NCBI GenBank assembly: GCA_900317365.1
Contig: ONGM01000229.1
Coordinates: 1-33,853 of the forward strand
Direction: 5' to 3'
DNA from: an uncultured Planctomycetota bacterium
Lineage (GTDB): Bacteria > Planctomycetota > Planctomycetia > Pirellulales > Thermoguttaceae
Length of the DNA stretch: 33,853 bases
The position numbers and the translations under genes are program-made. Positions 1 to 7,434 of the stretch are shown here, in pieces; position 1 is the stretch's first letter, and every line of letters starts with the position of its first letter. The notes beneath the pieces were generated by a model. The model worked only from the letters and a program-made list of their open reading frames with translations. It was not told the DNA's origin and did not search any database.

Positions 1-360
1 AACGAATCTCCATGGAACGTTCAAGGAGGTCTCAATTCTTTTTTTCCAGGCATGCGGCGCCAATTTGCAGACTTTATGGATAAACGCTGATTGCAAGAGG
101 GGTTCGCCGCCGCCAAAGGTTACGCCGCCGTCGGACATACGAAAATAGACGTCGTCCTTCTCCAAGATCTCGATTAATTCTTTCGGCGTATACGCGGCGC
201 GCGGAACGGGGTCGAGCCAGAAATTATCTTGTTCATGGCAAAAGTCGTTGATGCAGTATTTGCAATTTAACGGACAACCGAAGAAGGCGACAAGCGTCGT
301 AACGCCGGCGCCGTCGGTTCCGAGTCGAAGTCGGGAAATCTTCATAATATCGCTAATCAT
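1..360 (-). CDS. Radical SAM protein, pyruvate-formate-lyase-activase-like (N-terminal part, cut by window edge)
   Basis: The 120 visible residues carry the radical SAM signature C-x3-C-x2-C (C29, C33, C36) for the SAM-binding [4Fe-4S] cluster, and GGGEP at about residues 83-87, which contacts the SAM amino group. This arrangement is that of short activase-type radical SAM enzymes (PflA/NrdG-like), which generate a 5'-deoxyadenosyl radical. The rest runs off the left edge, so length and any auxiliary cluster are unknown. The ATG at 360 overlaps the stop of the upstream gene as ATGA and has GAGGAG eight bases before it; an in-frame ATG at 345 is an alternative. The overlap implies translational coupling with the cysteine-motif protein upstream, its likely partner or substrate. 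The substrate cannot be named. Confidence 0.85.
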   Translation of the reverse strand, partial: MISDIMKISRLRLGTDGAGVTTLVAFFGCPLNCKYCINDFCHEQDNFWLDPVPRAAYTPKELIEILEKDDVYFRMSDGGVTFGGGEPLLQSAFIHKVCKLAPHAWKKRIETSLNVPWRFV

Positions 361-1385
361 AGCGTCGTCTCCTCGATCGGATCAAATTGCGGATAGACCC
401 GTTTCTCTTCCGGTATCTTTTGCAGTTGTTCCCTCAAATAGTTTGCTTCAATTTCGCATTTAACGCACGTTCCCGCGCACGCTCCTAGCGAAGGACACTC
501 GGCGCTTGCGAAGGATATATTATTTGCCGCCGCAAGGCGTATTCGCTGCTCACGGAGCATATTGCAAATCTTTTTTCCGTTGATTCGGCTTTCTGGTTTT
601 TCGATTTCACTCTTGACGCTTTTACCGTCGCTCGGATAGTTCGGAGGGATCAGAAGCCCCAATTCTATGCCTGATTTTGCCACTTTAAAGTCGACTTTTG
701 AAGCTCTGAACTTCGAGAAAAGCTTTTCTATCGTAATCTTGTTTTTTCTGAATCCTTTTCTAAGCGGCACGTATTCCTTTGAAGTAAAGTCAAAATAGCA
801 AGGCTCTTCCTTCATAGAAGGATTTTCTTTCATATGATGTATGCCGTTTAAAATGCAAGGCGTCATTCGTGCGAGATCGTCGCGGACGTCATCGAGGAAC
901 GCGTCGATCGTCTTTTCCTTATCAAAAGTTTTCAGTTTTTCATTGATATCGTAATACAGGAACGAGTCCAAATTGGAAAGATCCGCTAGCAATTCCGTAT
1001 GCGCCTTAATCTTGGCGTTCGTTTCAAAAGCGAGCGGCGACATGGCTAAAAGATGAATTCTAGCGTGTTTAATCAGATCTTTTAACACATAGAACGGATA
1101 TAAAGTCGACGGTTCGGTATCGGTAAGGAACACAATGTCGTCATGATACCCTAAAATTTGCGGCAGATCCCCGGCGACGGACGCCAACGCTTTGAAACGA
1201 GGGTCTTCGAAGCCGTACGTCTCGATCGCGCCTTTTCTCTCCTCGTACGGCAAAACCAAGCATTTGTTTTGCTCCGTAACCTTTTTCCCATTCAGGCAAA
1301 AGACCAGGAGCGCGTCTTTGTATTGATTGACGACGGGATTCAAATGATTCCAAATCGAACCCGTGTCCGTTACGACTAAAACCAT
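357..1385 (-). CDS. Uncharacterised protein with C-terminal four-cysteine motif, coupled to a radical SAM gene
   Basis: This is a 342-residue protein with no signal peptide or membrane segment. The N-terminal two thirds match no family I can name. The C-terminus holds C-x5-C-x3-C-x2-C (C297, C303, C307, C310) followed by EIEANYL, preceded by a basic helix (LREQRIRLAAANNI). I recall similar modules in uncharacterised proteins of gut Firmicutes and Bacteroidetes, often beside activase-like radical SAM genes, but could not check this here. The cysteines probably bind Fe-S or zinc. Its stop overlaps the radical SAM start (ATGA), so the two are co-translated. It could be a radical SAM substrate, a cluster donor or a partner. 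Upstream lies a 351-base gap without a gene. Confidence 0.75.
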   Translation of the reverse strand: MVLVVTDTGSIWNHLNPVVNQYKDALLVFCLNGKKVTEQNKCLVLPYEERKGAIETYGFEDPRFKALASVAGDLPQILGYHDDIVFLTDTEPSTLYPFYVLKDLIKHARIHLLAMSPLAFETNAKIKAHTELLADLSNLDSFLYYDINEKLKTFDKEKTIDAFLDDVRDDLARMTPCILNGIHHMKENPSMKEEPCYFDFTSKEYVPLRKGFRKNKITIEKLFSKFRASKVDFKVAKSGIELGLLIPPNYPSDGKSVKSEIEKPESRINGKKICNMLREQRIRLAAANNISFASAECPSLGACAGTCVKCEIEANYLREQLQKIPEEKRVYPQFDPIEETTL

Positions 1386-1736
1386 CTTTCTTCGTCCTTC
1401 CTTTACCGTTAGACTACAAATAGCGACTTCCTCAACGGGCTTATCGTCGGGTTATGTCAAACGATTATTTGGTCGCGCCGGTAGGCGACTTCTCCGGAAA
1501 ACCGTAATTTCTCGTCAAAACCGCCTGACATTTTCTGAGTATACGGATCGATCGATCAATTTGCAACGACCTTGGAATTTTTCCTCAGATTATTGACAAA
1601 GAAACAGGGGACGGTCAGGACGTCAAAGTTTTTTTGAGATTCAGTAGAAAGAATAACGCGGTCAAATCGGCGGCGGGCGAGGGGAAACGGGTTCGCGCGC
1701 CCGCCTCGTTCGACCGGGGCAGTGGGTGGGGCGTCG
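1386..1736. other. Intergenic stretch without a recognisable gene; REP-like motif
   Basis: This 351-base gap separates the phosphatase from the cysteine-motif protein gene. No reading frame here looks coding. At 1598-1616 it contains aaagaaacaggggacggtc, which resembles a word I associate with non-coding DNA around REP-associated tyrosine transposases. No transposase is present. A run of overlapping gatcgatcgatc lies at about 1548-1559. No clear terminator was found. Confidence 0.4.
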
Positions 1737-2210
1737 TCAATCGCGGTTAGGCGTCCGTTCGCGAAGAACGCTTTCAAGCAAGGCGTCGCAGCCTTCGTCG
1801 ACCTCGCGATAGGTCTTTTCGAAGTCGCCGTGATACCACGGGTCGCTAATCGGGCGCGGGGAAGGGGTGAAGTCGAGGAGCATGCGGACTTTGGCGCCGC
1901 GATCGCGTGGGAAGAGGCGACGGAGGCTGCGGATATTTTCGGCGTCCATACCGATAATGAGGTCGTATTGGTCGTAGTCGGCGAGGGTAATTTGTCGTGC
2001 GCGCTTTTGGGAGTAGTCGATACCGAGCCGATCGAGGATTTCGCGCGTTCCCCAATAGACAGGCGCGCCGAGCTCTTCGTCGCTCGTTCCCGCCGACGCG
2101 ATCACAAAGTCCGCAGCGAGCCCGGCGTCTTCGACTTTCTTCTTCATAACGAACTCCGCCATTGTGCTTCGGCAGATATTCCCATGGCATACGAATAAAA
2201 TCCGCGTCAA
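1737..2210 (-). CDS. Low-molecular-weight protein-tyrosine phosphatase
   Basis: The 157-residue protein matches the usual size of the cytosolic LMW-PTP family, which hydrolyses phosphotyrosine (some members act on arsenate or sugar-linked substrates). The P-loop C-x5-R-S is at the N-terminus (C8, R14, S15), and the general-acid loop is DPWYHG (D123). Both are intact, so the enzyme should be active. The start is TTG at 2210, supported by a GAGG ribosome site about nine bases upstream and by the P-loop lying at its normal distance from the N-terminus. It follows the acetyltransferase-like gene by 48 bases on the same strand and may be co-transcribed with it. No tyrosine kinase is visible nearby, so a capsule or exopolysaccharide role cannot be argued. 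Confidence 0.92.
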   Translation of the reverse strand: MTRILFVCHGNICRSTMAEFVMKKKVEDAGLAADFVIASAGTSDEELGAPVYWGTREILDRLGIDYSQKRARQITLADYDQYDLIIGMDAENIRSLRRLFPRDRGAKVRMLLDFTPSPRPISDPWYHGDFEKTYREVDEGCDALLESVLRERTPNRD

Positions 2211-2258
2211 TTGATTTGCCTCATTTCTATTAAGGGGAGGTTAGGTTTGTCGCGCCGT

Positions 2259-2918
2259 TTACTTCCCGACGAACGTCTCGATTTCCTTCTGAAGCAGTCG
2301 AAAGACGTTCGCGACCAGGTACCCGTCGGCGATCGCGTGATTCAACCGGACGCTGACAGGCATAACGAGTCGCCCGTTCTCTTCGCGATACCTACCCCAG
2401 TTAATAATCGGCGGAAAGAAGAGGTAGCCGTCGGGTAATTCGATATTCAACGAATCGTAGGAAAGCCAGGAGATATAGGAGGCGTCGAACCAATTCGGGT
2501 GATTCTCCATATCCAGACCGTATTCGCGCGTTTTTTTCGCTTCTTCGAGGTCGCGCAGCGCGTCTGTATAGAAGGTCTCGTAATTTTCGTCGTACTTGGT
2601 GTAGACAGGCGAGCAGGTCTCCGTATCCTCGTGGAAAACGTACTGCGTCGGATTGACGACGTCGTAGCAGATTAGCTCGTTCGTTCGCCAAAGGTAGCCC
2701 ATACGATAATCGTCGCGAGAGTTCATGACCTTCGAGAGGATATACAGGAAATTGAGATAAAACTTCGTCGCCGTCCTCCTGGAATACTCCGCCAGCGCCG
2801 TAACGTCGATTCGCGCCGTCATCGAAGTTGAGCATTTGCAGTCTTCGGAAAAATGCCGGAACACGCCTTTGCGATAATAGGTTTCTTTATCGATTATTTT
2901 GTAGTTCATAGTCTTCAT
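2259..2918 (-). CDS. Chloramphenicol acetyltransferase-like acyltransferase
   Basis: The 219 residues match the length of type-A chloramphenicol acetyltransferases, trimeric enzymes that move acetyl from acetyl-CoA to a hydroxyl. The C-terminal catalytic motif is NHAIADGY, with H194 and D198 corresponding to canonical catalytic His195 and Asp199. The first histidine of the usual HHxxxDG is Asn here. Upstream, the region around FDASYISWLSYDSLNIELPDG resembles the CAT core. The start could be 2918 or the in-frame ATG at 2909; GAGG lies about 14 bases before the first. Many family members of this type are housekeeping or of unknown specificity, so chloramphenicol resistance is possible but not shown. 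It lies in the accessory left part of the window. Confidence 0.85.
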   Translation of the reverse strand: MKTMNYKIIDKETYYRKGVFRHFSEDCKCSTSMTARIDVTALAEYSRRTATKFYLNFLYILSKVMNSRDDYRMGYLWRTNELICYDVVNPTQYVFHEDTETCSPVYTKYDENYETFYTDALRDLEEAKKTREYGLDMENHPNWFDASYISWLSYDSLNIELPDGYLFFPPIINWGRYREENGRLVMPVSVRLNHAIADGYLVANVFRLLQKEIETFVGK

Positions 2919-3094
2919 TTTCGCAACAATCCTCGGTGGCGATTACGCCGCTAGGCACGTGGATCGTTAAATTGGGAATTGGTTCTGGAATTGTACTGAG
3001 CGAATTCAACGAACCCACCCGACGGCGCTCTCGTCGTTGCGGATTGAGCGGTGTTTGAGATCGGCACGCGAATTGCTCGACGACCATAGTGACG

Positions 3095-3640
3095 TTACGG
3101 ATGATTTTCAAAGTATAATTCGCATTATTCGAGCGATTTAATCAAATCCTCGCGCGTTCGTTCTGAATCGCTGTACTTTCCGTGATTGGAATGAGGAAAT
3201 TCGACATAATCCGTACGGGACGCGATTCTTTTAAGACAGTCGGAAAGGAGGAACTTGAGTTTCGACGGAACTGCATTGTCTTTCGGATAGTATGTGCGGA
3301 GTCTTTCGCAACAAGCGCTACAGGGGAGGTTTCGTCGATCGACTTCTTCTGGTATTATATGCCTTCAACCATCTCCGAGGTATTTTTCTTTCCTAGAATA
3401 GCGACGTCGCTTGCTTCTGGTATGCGTTTGAGGCATCGTCCTGAAATCTTTACCAAACGCGGCGGATCTGATTTGGTGAATGACAAACTTTACAGGTCTC
3501 GGCGATTTGTTTCCGGATCGGTAATAGAAATGACTTTCGCACAATTTCTCCCCGTTTTCAAACATCTGTGTCTGGCATTTTCTCCAACGCCTTGCGCCCA
3601 CCGATAACCTTGACCGTTACACGTTCAACATCAATTAAAA
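3095..3640 (-). pseudogene. Decayed C-terminal half of an alpha/beta-hydrolase (esterase/lipase) gene
   Basis: This stretch is homologous to the hydrolase remnant at 33109-33853. Bases 3213-3232 are identical to 33115-33134, and the similarity continues at least to about 3530 and weakly to 3640. Read on the minus strand it gives fragments matching the other copy, such as RPVKF...AAFGKDF and KDSA..T..YPKD..VPSKLKF. It then continues past the point where the right-hand copy ends, with DYVEFPHSNHG, which supplies the catalytic-histidine region of the family, and a tail ending LIKSLE-stop-CELYFENHP. Damage includes a lost A near 3230, an extra G near 3212, a small deletion around the catalytic-Asp region, and an in-frame TAA at 3125-3127. 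The 5' half is not recognisable. Confidence 0.85.
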
Positions 3641-3820
3641 GAATTATTCTGATAACCATAAGAATCTTTCTTCATTGCGTCTGCTAACAAGGCGTTGTTT
3701 TTTGAGGGCATGTGTCGGTAGGATGAATGTACCGCAAAATCTAGTGAAAGTAACTCTCGCGGTATCGAAGGAATCCTTCGATATGCCTTAGACGAGCGTT
3801 CGTCAAAAACGCATTCCCTA

Positions 3821-3849
3821 TTGATAATGACGATTATTTCTGATACAAT
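3821..3849 (+). promoter_or_regulatory. Sigma70-type promoter for the DpnI-like gene
   Basis: TTGATA (3821-3826), a 17-base spacer and TACAAT (3844-3849), with a TGA just before the -10 resembling an extended -10. Transcription would start near 3856, about 75 bases before the chosen start codon. Confidence 0.6.
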
Positions 3850-3931
3850 AGGCACCACCTAGCCGTTTTGATAAAGTATCCCGCTGTTGGATTATTGGTC
3901 GGCAATGTCAGAGGATTTTAGAGGTCGAAAT

Positions 3932-4705
3932 ATGTTGTTACAAATGGATTGTTCGTTAGCGGAGAAGTATATAAATTCATCTCAAAAGGTGAGAGTAGTC
4001 ACCGAATTTTGGGTCGAAAAAAATATGTTCTGTCCACGTTGTGGTTGCGTTCATATTGCACATTATGAAAACAACAAACCTGTCGCTGATTTTTATTGTC
4101 CTCACTGTGGAAATCAATTTGAATTAAAAAGCAATGGAGGAACCACGCTTAAAAAAGTTAATGACGGCGCCTATTCAAAGATGATTGAACGAATCACAAG
4201 TATGAATAATCCCGATTTTTTCTTCATGACATACTCAAAGAGGGATTGGATTGTCAAAAACTTCTTTTTTGTTCCAAAACATTTTTTTACCCCCGAAATT
4301 ATTGAAAAGCGAGCTCCTCTTGCCTCAACTTCCAGAAGAGCCGGATGGACTGGGTGCAACATTCTTCTGGAAAATATTCCTTCGACGGGTCGAATACCCA
4401 TTATCAAAAACGGAATTATATTCGGCAGAGAAATAGTTATGCACAAGGTCAATATGGCGGATAAACTTGACACTGCTAATTTGAAAGTGCGCGGTTGGCT
4501 TTTGGATATATTGTCCTGTATTGAAAGGTTGCCCGGTTCCACTTTCACGTTGACGCAAATGTATGGTTTTGAAAATGAATTATCTAAGAAACACCCCGAT
4601 AATAACAACGTCAAAGCCAAAATCAGACAACAGCTCCAGTTTTTGCGCGACAAGGGAGTCATAGAATTTGAGCGTCCCGGCGAATATCGAAAGTTGAATT
4701 GGTAG
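3932..4705 (+). CDS. DpnI-family methyl-directed restriction endonuclease
   Basis: The 257-residue product closely follows Streptococcus DpnI (254 residues), which cuts GATC when the adenine is N6-methylated. From the start at 3932 the PD-(D/E)xK residues fall at D53, E64 and K66, the DpnI positions, in PVADFYC...FELKS. A zinc site is formed by C34, C37, C56 and C59. Further conserved blocks are DGAY, NPDFFFMTY, RRAGWTGCN, and a C-terminal winged-helix region with KIRQQLQFLRDKGVIEF and a terminal YRKL. AGAGG lies about eight bases before 3932; frames opening further upstream (TTG 3887, ATG 3905) would add residues DpnI lacks. The gene is clearly AT-richer than its neighbours, which suggests transfer. 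It is convergent with a cytosine methyltransferase gene eight bases away. No Dam methylase is present. Confidence 0.95.
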   Translation: MLLQMDCSLAEKYINSSQKVRVVTEFWVEKNMFCPRCGCVHIAHYENNKPVADFYCPHCGNQFELKSNGGTTLKKVNDGAYSKMIERITSMNNPDFFFMTYSKRDWIVKNFFFVPKHFFTPEIIEKRAPLASTSRRAGWTGCNILLENIPSTGRIPIIKNGIIFGREIVMHKVNMADKLDTANLKVRGWLLDILSCIERLPGSTFTLTQMYGFENELSKKHPDNNNVKAKIRQQLQFLRDKGVIEFERPGEYRKLNW

Positions 4706-4713
4706 TTTGCGTC

Positions 4714-5637
4714 TTAGCGTCGTTTCAACAGCGCGTCCATCTTCTTTGCGACTTCGCGAATCATTGGCACGGCGACGGAATTGCCCGTTTGGCGTCGAAT
4801 CTCTTGGGGGCTGACGACGATTTGAAACGCGTCGGGAAAGCCTTGCAAACGGAGCAGTTCGCGGGACGTAAAGCGTCGCACGCCGTTGACTAAAAGGTAA
4901 TTGTACGAAGCCCCCGTTCGCAACGCGCAGGAATAATTTAGGATCGAAATGTTCCCCGACTTGTTTTCGTGCCATACCGACGGATAGAAAACTTCCTTGC
5001 CGATCACGCTCGCCTTGCGCTTTTCGCGGATCTTTTCCGACGCGTAATACGACCTGGGCACCTGACTCTCGTCCTCCAAAATCGACGCTAAATCGTAAGG
5101 CTTCTTCACAAAATCAAAAGTAAACCCCTCCGCTAACGTCGAATCGAGAAACCCGACGAGAATAATCCTCTCCCTCTTCTGCGGAACGCCGAAATCAAGC
5201 GCGTTCAGAACCTTGTATTTGACGGAATACCCCAATTGTTCAAGACGCTCCAAAATGACGCGCAAGGTCCGACCCTTGTCGTGCGTCGTGAGCTGCTTGA
5301 CGTTTTCCAGTAGGATCGCGCGCGGCTTGTGATACCTCAAAATGCGCTCGATCTCAAAAAACATCGTTCCGCGCGTGTCCGCAAAACCCTGCCTTTTCCC
5401 CATAATCGAAAACGCCTGGCACGGAAAGCCGGCAAGACAGACGTCGAACGGAGGAATCGCATTCTCCTCGACCTTCGTTATGTCACCATACGGCGTCTCG
5501 CCGAAGTTCGCGCGATACGTCTCGCACGCCTTCGCGTCCCACTCCGAGGAAAAAACGCACTCGTACCCAAGCTCGTCGAACGGTATCCGAATCCCGCCTA
5601 TCCCGGCGAATAGATCTATGAATCTTAGCGTTGTCAA
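4714..5637 (-). CDS. DNA (cytosine-5)-methyltransferase
   Basis: The 307-residue protein has all main C5-methyltransferase motifs: I, FIDLFAGIGG (about 6-15, SAM binding); IV, GFPCQ with catalytic C73; VI, ENV (111-113); VIII, QKRERIILVG; IX, RELLRLQGFP; and X, QTGNSVAVP. The target recognition region lies between VIII and IX and is short, as in single-specificity enzymes; the sequence recognised cannot be read off. The start is TTG at 5637, 15 bases after the exbD stop, with a GTAGG-like site upstream; residue 1 then directly precedes motif I. It is convergent with the DpnI-like gene with only eight bases between them, a classic restriction-modification layout, although DpnI enzymes normally need no protecting methylase. 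Confidence 0.95.
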   Translation of the reverse strand: MTTLRFIDLFAGIGGIRIPFDELGYECVFSSEWDAKACETYRANFGETPYGDITKVEENAIPPFDVCLAGFPCQAFSIMGKRQGFADTRGTMFFEIERILRYHKPRAILLENVKQLTTHDKGRTLRVILERLEQLGYSVKYKVLNALDFGVPQKRERIILVGFLDSTLAEGFTFDFVKKPYDLASILEDESQVPRSYYASEKIREKRKASVIGKEVFYPSVWHENKSGNISILNYSCALRTGASYNYLLVNGVRRFTSRELLRLQGFPDAFQIVVSPQEIRRQTGNSVAVPMIREVAKKMDALLKRR

Positions 5638-5652
5638 GGGAAACCTACCCCG

Positions 5653-6075
5653 TTAGTCAGGATCCACGACGGCGAAGGAAACGTTGGAGAACCCCGTCTG
5701 CGCGCAGAGAACGAGCGCCGGCTCGATCGCGGAGTACGGCGTGTTCCGACTCGCGCGAATCAGCGCCGACGTCTCGCGCGTCGCTCGAGACTGCGCGCGC
5801 TGAAGGCAGGCTTTAAGCTCCGCGCGCGTTACTCGCTTCGCGCCGAAATAGTACTCCCCGGACTCCGCGACGTTAATCACAACTTTGTCCGTCTCGTTCT
5901 GATCCGCGCGCTGCTCGACCCCCGAACGTTCGCGCGGAAGATCAAGCTCCATCGCCGTCTCTTCGCGAATTAGACGACTCGACATTACAAAAAAGACAAT
6001 GAGCAAAAAGGTAACGTCGATGAGCGGCGTAATATTAAAACTCGCCGGTTTCGGCGGCTGCGCGAGGTTCTTCAT
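5653..6075 (-). CDS. exbD: ExbD/TolR-family biopolymer transport protein
   Basis: The 140-residue product has a short cytoplasmic N-terminus, one membrane helix (about 17-34, PLIDVTFLLIVFFV) with the conserved proton-path aspartate D20, and a periplasmic domain ending in FSNVSFAVVDPD. This is the ExbD/TolR plan: with ExbB/TolQ it converts proton motive force into work on TonB- or TolA-type partners. No ExbB/TolQ or TonB gene is in the window, so the partner must lie elsewhere. GGAG sits seven bases before the ATG at 6075. It lies 93 bases downstream of tgt on the same strand and directly precedes the methyltransferase gene. Confidence 0.93.
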   Translation of the reverse strand: MKNLAQPPKPASFNITPLIDVTFLLIVFFVMSSRLIREETAMELDLPRERSGVEQRADQNETDKVVINVAESGEYYFGAKRVTRAELKACLQRAQSRATRETSALIRASRNTPYSAIEPALVLCAQTGFSNVSFAVVDPD

Positions 6076-6168
6076 GCGCGATCTCCATTTTGCGATTGGG
6101 GCCGGGTGGCGATTGAGTCCGGTTAGCGATAGAGTCCTGCGGCGCGAGGGACGACTTAGGCGAGCGAC

Positions 6169-7290
6169 TTAGTCGGGCAGTCCGCGCGTCCAACCGGCGA
6201 ACTTCTCGTCGTAGTATTCCCGATAGCGTCCTTCTTCGATCGCTTTGCGCGCGCCGGCGACGAGGCGTTCGTAGTACGTTATATTGTGAATCGTGAGAAG
6301 AATCGGACCGAGCATTTCCCCCGTTGCAAAAAGGTGCCGAATATACCCGCGACTTCGGCGGCACGCGGGGCAAGGACAGTTCTCTTCGAGCGGGCGAGGG
6401 TCGCGTTCGTATCGCGCGTTGCGGAGTCGCATCGGTCCGGCGTCGGTGAACGCCATGGCGTTGCGACCGTTTCGCGACGGCATCACGCAGTCGAACATAT
6501 CGACGCCGCGCAGAATTCCTTCGAGAAGGTCTTCCGGGCGACCGACGCCCATGAGATATCGCGGTTTTTCCTCCGGAAGGCAGGGGGTAACGACGTCGAG
6601 GCAGGCGTACATTTCGCTAGGCGGTTCGCCGACGCTCAGGCCGCCGATCGAATACCCGTCGAACTCGAGCGCCGCGAGTTTATCGGCGCATTCGCGTCGG
6701 AGGTCGTAATCGAGGCCGCCTTGCACGATTCCGAAGAGGGCTTGATCTTCGCGGGTATGCGCGCGTTTGGAGCGTTCGGCCCAGCGGAGGGTTCGACGCA
6801 AAGCGTCCTCGACGACAGGTCGGGCGTTCGGCAAGGCGACGACGTGATCGAACGCCATAATAATATCGGCGCCGAGCGCTTCCTGAATCTGAATCGATCG
6901 TTCCGGCGAGAGTTCGAAGAGCCGACCGTCGATATGCGATCGAAAGACGGCGCCGCTTTCGGTGATTTTCCTCAGTTTTGCGAGGGAGAAGAGCTGAAAT
7001 CCGCCGCTGTCCGTGAGCATGACCTTAGGCCATCCGGTAAAGCGATGCAGTCCCCCGAGGTCGCGCACAATTTCTTCGCCCGGTCGCAACATGAGGTGAT
7101 AGGTGTTGCCGAGCACGATTTCAGCGCCGGTGTCGACGAGCTGGTCGACCTCGACTCCTTTAACGGATCCTCGAGTTCCGACGGGCATGAAGGTAGGGGT
7201 CTGAACGACGCCGTGCGGGGTCGTAATGACGCCGCGCCGCGCGTGGCACGAGGGGTCTTTGCGAATCAGCGCATATGAGAATTGCGACAT
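6169..7290 (-). CDS. tgt: Queuine/preQ1 tRNA-guanine transglycosylase
   Basis: At 373 residues this is a full-length bacterial Tgt, which exchanges guanine-34 of GUN-anticodon tRNAs for preQ1. Visible signatures are [30 protein letters not shown] with D94, [14 protein letters not shown], and [14 protein letters not shown] carrying the nucleophile region (D267). The zinc site is complete: C305, C307, C310 and H336. No other queuosine gene (queA, queC-F) lies nearby. The order tgt, exbD, methyltransferase is continuous on the minus strand; a 144-base gap with a terminator separates it from the TPR protein gene upstream. Confidence 0.97.
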   Translation of the reverse strand: MSQFSYALIRKDPSCHARRGVITTPHGVVQTPTFMPVGTRGSVKGVEVDQLVDTGAEIVLGNTYHLMLRPGEEIVRDLGGLHRFTGWPKVMLTDSGGFQLFSLAKLRKITESGAVFRSHIDGRLFELSPERSIQIQEALGADIIMAFDHVVALPNARPVVEDALRRTLRWAERSKRAHTREDQALFGIVQGGLDYDLRRECADKLAALEFDGYSIGGLSVGEPPSEMYACLDVVTPCLPEEKPRYLMGVGRPEDLLEGILRGVDMFDCVMPSRNGRNAMAFTDAGPMRLRNARYERDPRPLEENCPCPACRRSRGYIRHLFATGEMLGPILLTIHNITYYERLVAGARKAIEEGRYREYYDEKFAGWTRGLPD

Positions 7291-7371
7291 GAGGCGTCTC
7301 GTAGGCTAACGAAGTGAATTTGACGAGGATTTGCGGAGGAATTGCCGAGTAACCGCGTGGAGTATGCGATT

Positions 7372-7412
7372 AAAAAACGCGCGGCGCGCAGAGAGCGGCG
7401 CCGCGCGTCGTG
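7372..7412 (-). terminator. Rho-independent terminator of the TPR/alpha-CTD gene
   Basis: On the minus strand a GC-only stem (gacgcgcggcgc pairing with gcgccgcgcg around a short loop) is followed directly by six T. It lies 23 bases beyond the stop of the TPR/alpha-CTD gene. Confidence 0.85.
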
Positions 7413-7434
7413 TGCGTAGCGAGGGGACGCGTCG

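Noticed and set aside
3182..3607. A 141-residue plus-strand frame
   Set aside because: It is antisense to the decayed hydrolase, and homology to the other copy is on the minus strand.
3631..3858. A 75-residue minus-strand frame between the pseudogene and the DpnI-like gene
   Set aside because: It overlaps the DpnI promoter, shows no family match, and probably reflects further decayed hydrolase sequence.
6286..7278. A 330-residue frame antisense to tgt
   Set aside because: tgt has full catalytic and zinc motifs; the opposite frame shows none and is a composition effect.
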